From assembly GCA_035283185.1 (NCBI GenBank), contig DATEUJ010000214.1, positions 1-25,534 on the forward strand: a DNA stretch of 25,534 bases. The letters are read 5' to 3'. This DNA comes from DASSFZ01 sp035283185. Its GTDB lineage: Bacteria > Chloroflexota > Anaerolineae > Fen-1058. Made by a program: the position numbers and the translations under genes. Positions 17,607-22,775 of this stretch are shown here, piece after piece (position 1 is the first letter of the stretch; every line of letters begins with the position of its first letter). Below the pieces are notes generated by a model. It saw nothing but the letters and a program-made list of their open reading frames with translations. It searched no databases and was not told where the DNA came from.

Positions 17607-19043
17607 CTAATACGCTCTGGCGAAGATCGCCGTCTCCTTCGCCGGCTGGCCGGTGTAGAAGCACTTGCCCTCGCCGCCGGGTTGATCCATCGGGATGCAG
17701 CGGATCGTCGCTTTGGTCTCTTCCTTCACCTTCAGCTCGTCTTCGTCGCTGCCGGCCCACCACACACGCGCGAAGCCGTCCGCGACGACTGCCTTGAACT
17801 CATCATAGCTCGCCGGCTCGTGGACGTTCGCGTCGCGAAAGGCGACGGCGGCGCGATACAGGTCGGCCTGGATCGTGTCCAGCAGCTCGTGCACGGCGTG
17901 CAGCAGGCCGGCTTGCGGCGCGATCGATTTGCCGCCGCGGCCCGGCGCGTCCCGCCGCGCCAGCACCACCTGATCCTTCTCCACGTCTTTCGGCCCGACC
18001 TCCATGCGCAGCGGCACGCCGCGCATCTCCCAGTCGTTGAACTTGTAGCCCGGCGAAACCTCTTCGCGATCGTCGATCTTGAAGCGCACCTCGTTCTCCA
18101 GCATCGCCCGGATGCGCTCGACGGCGGCCGTGACCTTGCTCTTCTCCTCGTCCGTCTTGTAAATCGGGACGACGACGAGCTGGATCGGCGCCAGGCGGGG
18201 CGGCAGCTTCAGCCCTTGATCGTCGCCGTGCACCATGATGATGCCGCCGATCATGCGCGTCGACAGTCCCCAAGAAGTCGTCCAGCAGTACTGAAGCTCG
18301 TTGTTCCGATCGAGGTACTTCATGTCGAAAGCCCTGGCGAAGTTCTGCCCCAGGAAATGGGACGTGCCGGACTGAAGCGCCTTCTTGTCGCCCATCATCG
18401 CTTCGATCGTGTACGAGCGCACCGCCCCGGCGAATCTCTCCAGGTCCGATTTGCGCCCGGGGATCACCGGGAGGGCGGCGTCCGACACGGCGAAGTCGGT
18501 GTACACGTCGAGCATCTGCAGCGTTTCGGCCTCGGCTTCTCCAGAAGTCGCATACGCGCAATGTCCCTCATTCCAGAGGAACTCGAGCGTGCGCAAGAAC
18601 AGGCGGGTGCGCAATTCCCAACGAACAACGCTATTCCAGAGGTTGAGCCGCATTGGCAGATCGCGATAAGACTTTATCCAGTTAGCCCACATTTGCCCGA
18701 CGATTGTTTCGGAGGTTGGACGCACGACCAGCGGCTCTTCGAGCACTTCGCCCCCGCCGACGGTAACCACCGCTAATTCGGGTGAAAATCCCTCGACATG
18801 CTCCTTTTCCCTTTCGAGAAAGGACTTGGGGATGAACAAGGGGAAATAAGCATTCTCGACACCAACGGACTTGAAGCGCCGATCGAGCGCCTGCTGAATG
18901 TTTTCCCACAAGGCATACCCGTAGGGACGAATGACCATGCAGCCACGTACCGGCGCATAATCAGCCAACTCGGCCCGAAGGATGATCTGGTTATACCACT
19001 TCGAAAAGTCCTTTGCCTGTGAAGTGAGTTTAAGCTCTGGCAT
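17607..19043 (-). CDS. proS: Proline--tRNA ligase, archaeal/eukaryotic type
   Basis: A 478-residue class II aminoacyl-tRNA synthetase that activates proline and charges tRNA-Pro. Motif 1 region ADYAPVRGCMVIRPYGYALWENIQ, motif 2 VVRWE (in NSVVRWELRTRLFLRTLEFLW interrupted here), and motif 3 region STRMIGGIIMVHGDDQGLKLPPRLAP are visible. The anticodon-binding domain follows, then the C-terminal extension ending CFYTGQPAKETAIFARAY; the terminal Tyr is a mark of the archaeal-type enzyme. There is no editing (INS) insertion. The start is ATG 19043 with GGGAG 8 nt upstream; an open frame to 19064 lacks support. It appears to be a single-gene unit. Some bacterial groups normally carry this type, so transfer is not implied. 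Confidence 0.95.
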   Translation of the reverse strand: MPELKLTSQAKDFSKWYNQIILRAELADYAPVRGCMVIRPYGYALWENIQQALDRRFKSVGVENAYFPLFIPKSFLEREKEHVEGFSPELAVVTVGGGEVLEEPLVVRPTSETIVGQMWANWIKSYRDLPMRLNLWNSVVRWELRTRLFLRTLEFLWNEGHCAYATSGEAEAETLQMLDVYTDFAVSDAALPVIPGRKSDLERFAGAVRSYTIEAMMGDKKALQSGTSHFLGQNFARAFDMKYLDRNNELQYCWTTSWGLSTRMIGGIIMVHGDDQGLKLPPRLAPIQLVVVPIYKTDEEKSKVTAAVERIRAMLENEVRFKIDDREEVSPGYKFNDWEMRGVPLRMEVGPKDVEKDQVVLARRDAPGRGGKSIAPQAGLLHAVHELLDTIQADLYRAAVAFRDANVHEPASYDEFKAVVADGFARVWWAGSDEDELKVKEETKATIRCIPMDQPGGEGKCFYTGQPAKETAIFARAY

Positions 19044-19225
19044 GGAGTCACTCCCTCTTGACAATGGGATTTGCGGTTCAACACTCGCTATGCCGCTGCT
19101 CTGGGCGAATGGATCTACTATTCGCTCGACGTTCCGTGCTTATCCCGCAAACGCGCGGTGTGGGAGAAATACCAAACAATACGTCAGCCACCTCTTTGAC
19201 TTAGACCTGTATGAGCACCTACGTA
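19044..19225. other. Intergenic leader of proS, no gene seen
   Basis: 182 bp between the LOG gene and proS. A perfect 6-bp hairpin (19105-19110 with 19120-19125) and a small GGAG/CTCC stem covering the proS ribosome-binding site are visible. No tRNA and no convincing T-box motif or promoter was found. Confidence 0.5.
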
Positions 19226-19762
19226 TTAAGCAGTCGGCTTTAACAACATGATAACCTGCTCCACATCATCTGCATACTGAATGAGTTCGGCGTACTTCGG
19301 CTGAACGTGCCCGTTGCGCGAGAAGCTCTGCAGCCATTCGCGCCACATCGCGCCGACGACGACGAGCGGCCGGTGCGCCAGCTCGCCGGCCTGCATCAGG
19401 CTCCACGCCAGCGCGACCTCGCTCAGCGTCCCGATGCCGCCCGGCAGCGCCACCCAGGCCGTGGCGGAAGTCACCAGGTAGTGCAGGCGCTGAAACAGCG
19501 TAGGAAACTTGATCTCTTCGTCCAGATATGGATTCGGCCCCGTGCGCACGGCGTCGAACAGGGAGGTCGTGACGCCGACGACGTGCCCGCCGGCTTCCTT
19601 CGCGCCGCGGCTGACGGCCTCCATCGTCCCGTGGTATCCGCCCGTCGCGACGGTGTAGCCGGCTCGCGCCAGCAGTCCCCCCAGCCGCCGCCCGCCGTCG
19701 TACTCGGCATCCCCTTCTTTCAGGGCCTTGCTCGTGCCGAACACGGCAATCATCTTTTCCAT
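19226..19762 (-). CDS. LOG-family protein (TIGR00725-like nucleotide phosphoribohydrolase fold)
   Basis: A 178-residue Rossmann-fold protein with MIAVFGTSKALKEGD at the start, VATGGYHGTMEAVSRGAKEAGG, and the diagnostic PGGIGTLSEVALAW (about residues 110-125). LOG proteins cleave nucleoside 5'-monophosphates to base and ribose phosphate (the cytokinin-activating reaction) and are often misnamed lysine decarboxylases. Here the usual PGGxGTxxE is present; the upstream arginine motif is less clear, so substrate is uncertain. Start ATG 19762 has GAGGTGAT 7 nt upstream; ATG 19771 and GTG 19774 are alternatives. It is the last gene of a four-gene operon, 18 nt after the ParB-like gene. Confidence 0.85.
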   Translation of the reverse strand: MEKMIAVFGTSKALKEGDAEYDGGRRLGGLLARAGYTVATGGYHGTMEAVSRGAKEAGGHVVGVTTSLFDAVRTGPNPYLDEEIKFPTLFQRLHYLVTSATAWVALPGGIGTLSEVALAWSLMQAGELAHRPLVVVGAMWREWLQSFSRNGHVQPKYAELIQYADDVEQVIMLLKPTA

Positions 19763-19780
19763 CGTATCCATCACCTCACC

Positions 19781-20662
19781 TCAGAGGTCAGCATCGCGCT
19801 CGAGCCTGTTCATCTGGCGCTCGTCGAGCTGCCCGGAGAAGTCCTCGACGGCGTCCTCGACGCCAGCAGCCTGATCGTTCGCCCGCAAGGCGTGCAGGTG
19901 ATCGACGATCCACAGATACAGATCGGCCTCGCTGCGGCCGGGGAATTCGCGCATGACGTCGTGCTTCCGGATGGCTTCGACGATCGGCATGTATACCGTA
20001 TCGTACCAGTGGGCGACCGCTTCTTCTTCGCCGATGTCGCGCTGGAAGTCAAGCCCCATGAAGTAACGGTGCAGCGCGATGTGCTCGATCAGCCGCTGGT
20101 AGCCGCCGGCGATCGTCACGCGCATCACCCCCTGCTGCGGGCGGATCTCGTCCAATCGCGTGCGCTCCAGGAACTCGCGATACTCGTGCAACACCTGGAG
20201 GTCCTCAGCCTGCAGGTCGGCGCTGACCGGCACGCGCGAATAGGCTTCCTTCACCTCGGCGTCGATGTACTCGAGGCCCTGCTCGCGGGCGACCGACACC
20301 CGGTGATGGCCGTCCAGGACAAAATAGGCATCCCCGACCTTGTACAGCTTGACCGGGGGCAGGCTCACGTCATCGTAGAAGGCGCGCGCGACGCTCTTCC
20401 ATTTGGCGGCGGTGTGATCCTGCGTCGGCAGAAACTCCCGGTCGAAATCGCGATAGCGGTCGACGCTGCCGACGATCTGCGCCACCGGCACCGGCTGCGT
20501 CCCGCGATACACCGGCCCGCCTAGCCGCAGCGACTGCTTGACCTCGTCGAACGACAGCAGCCGGTTCTGCCGGCCCGACAGTCGCGCCAGAACGTCGTGG
20601 AAGAACGCGCGCAGCCGAACTCGCCGGAAGTCGGCGTCGGCGCGCGCCTCGTCACCGAACAT
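19781..20662 (-). CDS. ParB/sulfiredoxin-fold protein, DUF4032-like
   Basis: A 293-residue protein. About residues 40-140 form a ParB N-terminal-like domain, with PVPVAQIVGSVDRYRDFDREF, LPPVKLYKVGDAYFVLDGHHR and VSVAREQGLEYIDAEV. The GHHR motif corresponds to the nucleotide-binding GxxR of ParB/Srx folds (CTP or ATP in known members). The C-terminal half (YQRLIEHIALHRYFMGLDFQRD; AVAHWYDTVYMPIVEAIRK) is helical and resembles DUF4032. There is no recognisable HTH, so a plasmid-partition role is unlikely. It overlaps the metallophosphoesterase gene by 11 nt, with GGAG 7 nt before its ATG. The function is unknown; the operon of nucleotide-handling enzymes suggests a nucleotide ligand (inference). 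Confidence 0.75.
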   Translation of the reverse strand: MFGDEARADADFRRVRLRAFFHDVLARLSGRQNRLLSFDEVKQSLRLGGPVYRGTQPVPVAQIVGSVDRYRDFDREFLPTQDHTAAKWKSVARAFYDDVSLPPVKLYKVGDAYFVLDGHHRVSVAREQGLEYIDAEVKEAYSRVPVSADLQAEDLQVLHEYREFLERTRLDEIRPQQGVMRVTIAGGYQRLIEHIALHRYFMGLDFQRDIGEEEAVAHWYDTVYMPIVEAIRKHDVMREFPGRSEADLYLWIVDHLHALRANDQAAGVEDAVEDFSGQLDERQMNRLERDADL

Positions 20663-21293
20663 CGCCCTGCTCCCAATCGATCAGGCGATAAGGAAACACG
20701 TTCAGCACCGTCGTCGATGCGACCCGTGTCCCGGACTTCGGCCCGAGGTAGGTATGCTGGTGCCCGTGCAGCAGATAGCGCGGCTTGAACCAGCGCATGA
20801 GCGCGTTGAGCGCCCTGAAGCCGATGTGCGCCGGATCGGGGCCGTCGCCCACGCCGAACGGCGGCGAATGTGTCACCAGGATATCGAGCCAGCGACCGTG
20901 CCGCAATCGCATGGGCATCAAGCGCAGCGCAAGCCGAAACGCCTTCCGGTTCATCTGCGCCTGCGTGAACTGGTACTCGCCCTCGCGGCTATAGCGGATC
21001 GATCCGTCCAGGCCTGCTATGATCAAGCCTTCAAGGGCGACGGCGCGCTCGTCGAGCGGGTCGCAACCGGCCGGCGTGATGCGTCGCACGCCGTCGGCCG
21101 CGATCTCGTACGACCGGTCATGGTTGCCGTGCACATAGTACAACGGCCGATTGATCACCGTCACGAGAAACTCCAGATAGTAATACGGCAGATCGCCGCA
21201 GCCCAGGATCATATCGACGTCGCCGAAGCGATTCATGACCTGCGTCGTGTACAGGCTGTCCACGACCTGATCGCTGACGGCGAGGATCTTCAT
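20652..21293 (-). CDS. Calcineurin-like metallophosphoesterase
   Basis: A 213-residue phosphoesterase of about the usual length. Metal-binding motifs are GCGDLPYYYLEF, GNHDRSYE, THSPPFG and HGHQHTYLG, in the right order. The first motif reads VSDQVVDSLY rather than the usual DxH, so one metal ligand is altered; a subgroup with this form exists as far as I recall. It would hydrolyse a phosphodiester or phosphomonoester in the cytoplasm; the substrate is unknown. ATG 21293 overlaps the NUDIX stop codon (ATGA) and 11 nt of the next gene, so all four genes are translationally linked. The longer frame to 21323 is a NUDIX overlap and is not used. Confidence 0.88.
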   Translation of the reverse strand: MKILAVSDQVVDSLYTTQVMNRFGDVDMILGCGDLPYYYLEFLVTVINRPLYYVHGNHDRSYEIAADGVRRITPAGCDPLDERAVALEGLIIAGLDGSIRYSREGEYQFTQAQMNRKAFRLALRLMPMRLRHGRWLDILVTHSPPFGVGDGPDPAHIGFRALNALMRWFKPRYLLHGHQHTYLGPKSGTRVASTTVLNVFPYRLIDWEQGDVR

Positions 21294-21907
21294 CCGATCA
21301 TCCCCGCTGCGATTCCCCAGCACAGCGCGGTGAGCGACAGCCCGTCGAGGATCTCATTGCGCGCGATGAAACCGCGCACCTCGCCGGGCGAGAACCAGCC
21401 GATGCCGAGCGTCTCGTTGGTGTCCAGCGGATCCGACCGGCGCGCCAGCCCGCGCGCCACGCCGACGTGAAACACCTGGTTGCTTGAACCATTCGAAGGG
21501 TGATACCTGCCCAGCGCCCGCCAGCTCGACGCCGAGTAGCCGGTCTCCTCCAGCAGCTCGCGCAGCGCCGCCTGCGCCACCGACTCGCCCGCGTCGATGC
21601 GGCCACTCGGCACTTCCCATCCGCGTGTGCCCGTGATAAAGCGATAGTGATCGATCATCAAAATCCTAAAAGACTTCGGAAGTCTTCAAGGCGCTTGACC
21701 GCTTGGAAGCCGTGTGAAGACTTCCGAAGTCTCGCCCAAAAATAACGCCACCGCCTCGCGCGGAAAGTCCAGCACGTGATGGTCGGAGATCACGCTGCCA
21801 TCCGGCAGCCGCACCGACCACCGCTGCAAGGTGATCCACTCGCTCGAATAGATCGTCCGTTTTCCCAGCACCTGCCAGGGCGCGGCATCATTCTCACGTT
21901 CGGCCAT
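21290..21907 (-). pseudogene. NUDIX hydrolase gene interrupted by an in-frame palindromic element with one TGA
   Basis: The upstream part (21686-21907) encodes the NUDIX N-terminus MAERENDAAPWQVLGKRT to DFPREAVALFLG, as in ADP-ribose pyrophosphatases. The downstream part (21290-21658) encodes MIDHYRFITGTRGWEVPSG and a perfect NUDIX box GRIDAGESVAQAALRELLEE followed by TGY. Between them lies a 62-bp element (21671-21732). Both parts are in the same frame, and the element adds codons in phase; only TGA 21688-21686 inside it stops translation. An AGGA 5 nt before ATG 21658 could allow restart, so two polypeptides are possible. NUDIX enzymes of this type split nucleoside diphosphates linked to another moiety. 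It overlaps the metallophosphoesterase start (ATGA). Call it a disrupted gene with possibly retained activity. Confidence 0.8.
21671..21732. repeat. 62-bp palindromic-end element AGACTTCGGAAGTCTTCA, copy A
   Basis: Perfect 18-bp terminal inverted repeats (21671-21688 and 21715-21732) each contain the inner palindrome AGACTT-N3-AAGTCT. The insert splits the NUDIX gene without shifting its frame. Confidence 0.9.
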
Positions 21908-21925
21908 CATTCACCTTCGACTGAA

Positions 21926-22017
21926 AGACTTCGGAAGTCTTCAAGGCGCTTCGCCGCTCGGAAGCGTAGCTTAGCCCCTTGTGGGCGGGCACGAGGCCCT
22001 ATGCTACTCCGAAGTCT
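21926..22017. repeat. 92-bp palindromic-end element, copy B
   Basis: The first 40 bp match copy A with 3 mismatches. The right end keeps only TCCGAAGTCT, and the interior is replaced by a different imperfect hairpin (GTAGC...GCTAC). It lies 16 bp upstream of the NUDIX start codons, in the mRNA leader. Confidence 0.8.
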
Positions 22018-22023
22018 GCTGTG

Positions 22024-22065
22024 AAAAACAAGCCAGTCCTCTCGGATCGATCTGGAGAGGACTGG
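22024..22065 (-). terminator. Hairpin plus T-tract in the NUDIX operon leader (attenuator-like)
   Basis: A perfect 10-bp stem, CCAGTCCTCT (22033-22042) and AGAGGACTGG (22056-22065), has a 13-nt loop. On the minus strand it is followed by CTTGTTTTTCAC. It lies within the leader between the promoter at 22355-22383 and the NUDIX gene, where an intrinsic terminator could act as an attenuator. Confidence 0.45.
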
Positions 22066-22173
22066 GCGGTGATGATTCGGCGTGCGCCAAGCGCCAGCGA
22101 TCCTATCCAGACCGATGGTCTGGCGGGCACGGGCTGATAGATGACTGGGCACGGCGCTTCATGAATGAACCTG

Positions 22174-22307
22174 GTAACTGCTCAGCCGTCATGCCCGAAT
22201 GCTTTTGTCGGGCATCCAGGCCGCCCCGACTAGATCGGGGGTGGATTCCCGCCTAAAGCGTGCGGGAATGACACCACACGGTGCGTGCGCAACGGCTGAG
22301 CAGTTAC
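22174..22307. mobile_element. 134-bp MITE, IS66-like ends, with 8-bp target duplication
   Basis: Perfect 16-bp terminal inverted repeats: GTAACTGCTCAGCCGT (22174-22189) and its complement (22292-22307). They are flanked by a perfect 8-bp direct repeat TGAACCTG (22166-22173 and 22308-22315). The interior has three perfect hairpins: ATGCCCGA/TCGGGCAT, CCCCGA/TCGGGG and ATTCCCGC/GCGGGAAT. There is no coding capacity. From family knowledge, ends beginning GTAA and 8-bp duplications point to IS66-family transposition in trans. Confidence 0.85.
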
Positions 22308-22322
22308 TGAACCTGTTTTTTG

Positions 22323-22343
22323 CGGCTGCTGAATTAGCAGCCG
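22323..22343 (-). other. Hairpin at the 5' end of the NUDIX operon leader
   Basis: A perfect 8-bp stem (CGGCTGCT / AGCAGCCG, 5-nt loop) begins within about 10 nt of the predicted transcription start of the minus-strand promoter. It could protect the 5' end or sense a factor. Followed by an A-rich run, not a T-tract, on the transcript. Confidence 0.5.
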
Positions 22344-22354
22344 AAGTTGAGCGG

Positions 22355-22383
22355 ATTATACGGGTGATTGGGGAGTGTGTCAA
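22355..22383 (-). promoter_or_regulatory. Perfect consensus sigma-70 promoter of the NUDIX operon
   Basis: On the minus strand TTGACA (22378-22383), a 17-bp spacer and TATAAT (22355-22360). The predicted leader runs about 440 nt to the NUDIX start and carries the MITE, the attenuator-like hairpin and copy B of the 62-bp element. Confidence 0.75.
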
Positions 22384-22385
22384 TA

Positions 22386-22395
22386 CAAGCGCTTG
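22386..22395. promoter_or_regulatory. CAAGCGCTTG palindrome beside the NUDIX promoter
   Basis: An inverted pair of the CGCTTG hexamer lies 2 bp upstream of the minus-strand -35 box. The same hexamer is present three times as direct repeats at the BTAD promoter, so it may be a shared operator (inference). Confidence 0.4.
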
Positions 22396-22530
22396 ACAAC
22401 TCATAATAGCCAGCATCCCTAGATGCGGCATGTGGGCACGCCTCGCTCCGCGTCCGCAGCCGTGTGGCGACGCCGCTGACACACTGATTTCCCTGTGAGG
22501 TATTTTGGGTGTTCGAAATGGCAAGTAACT

Positions 22531-22613
22531 CTGTCAACGAATGTCCAACGAATAAACGAATGACCTATGGCCGCTGGCGTTATTCGTTTATTCGTTTCCC
22601 CATTCGTTGACAG
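22531..22613. mobile_element. 83-bp double inverted-repeat element, possible MITE
   Basis: Perfect 13-bp outer arms CTGTCAACGAATG and its complement (22531-22543, 22601-22613), and perfect 15-bp inner arms AACGAATAAACGAAT and its complement (22547-22561, 22582-22596). A 3-bp direct repeat ACT flanks the ends, compatible with a target duplication but short. It lies between the two divergent promoters. Confidence 0.75.
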
Positions 22614-22664
22614 ACTGCGGCAGGAATTCTTGCCAATCCGTGTGACAGGTTTTGCGTGCACACA

Positions 22665-22688
22665 CGCTTGCGCGCTTGTGCGCTTGAC
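22665..22688 (+). promoter_or_regulatory. Three 8-bp direct repeats CGCTTGNN, candidate operator
   Basis: CGCTTGCG, CGCTTGTG and CGCTTGAC follow each other without gaps and end 6 bp before the -35 box of the BTAD gene. BTAD-containing SARP regulators bind short direct repeats next to -35 regions, usually with 11-bp spacing, so the 8-bp period is unusual. Autoregulation is inference. Confidence 0.5.
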
Positions 22689-22694
22689 AGTTTT

Positions 22695-22723
22695 TTGACA
22701 ATTCATCGACAGAGTCGTATAAT
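22695..22723 (+). promoter_or_regulatory. Perfect consensus sigma-70 promoter of the BTAD regulator gene
   Basis: TTGACA (22695-22700), 17-bp spacer, TATAAT (22718-22723). It fixes the start codon downstream, at ATG 22776, and rules out the ATG at 22656 as the translation start. Confidence 0.8.
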
Positions 22724-22775
22724 TCAGACCTTCTTTGTCCCTTTTAAGCGTTATTGTCGAGGTGTCGGCAGAAGT

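Noticed and set aside
17425..17763. 112-residue minus-strand frame containing FHHKDTKTPSWVFVS
   Set aside because: It is translation of two intergenic repeat elements together with an out-of-frame piece of proS.
19044..19225. tRNA gene or T-box leader ahead of proS
   Set aside because: A GGTTCAA string is present, but no cloverleaf could be formed and the conserved T-box antiterminator sequence is not there.
22189..22524. Minus-strand 111-residue open frame upstream of the NUDIX operon
   Set aside because: It spans the MITE, the hairpin and the minus-strand promoter; no ribosome-binding site or domain was seen.
22656..22775. Upstream start for the BTAD protein at ATG 22656
   Set aside because: It lies upstream of the perfect consensus promoter, and the extra residues translate operator and promoter DNA.
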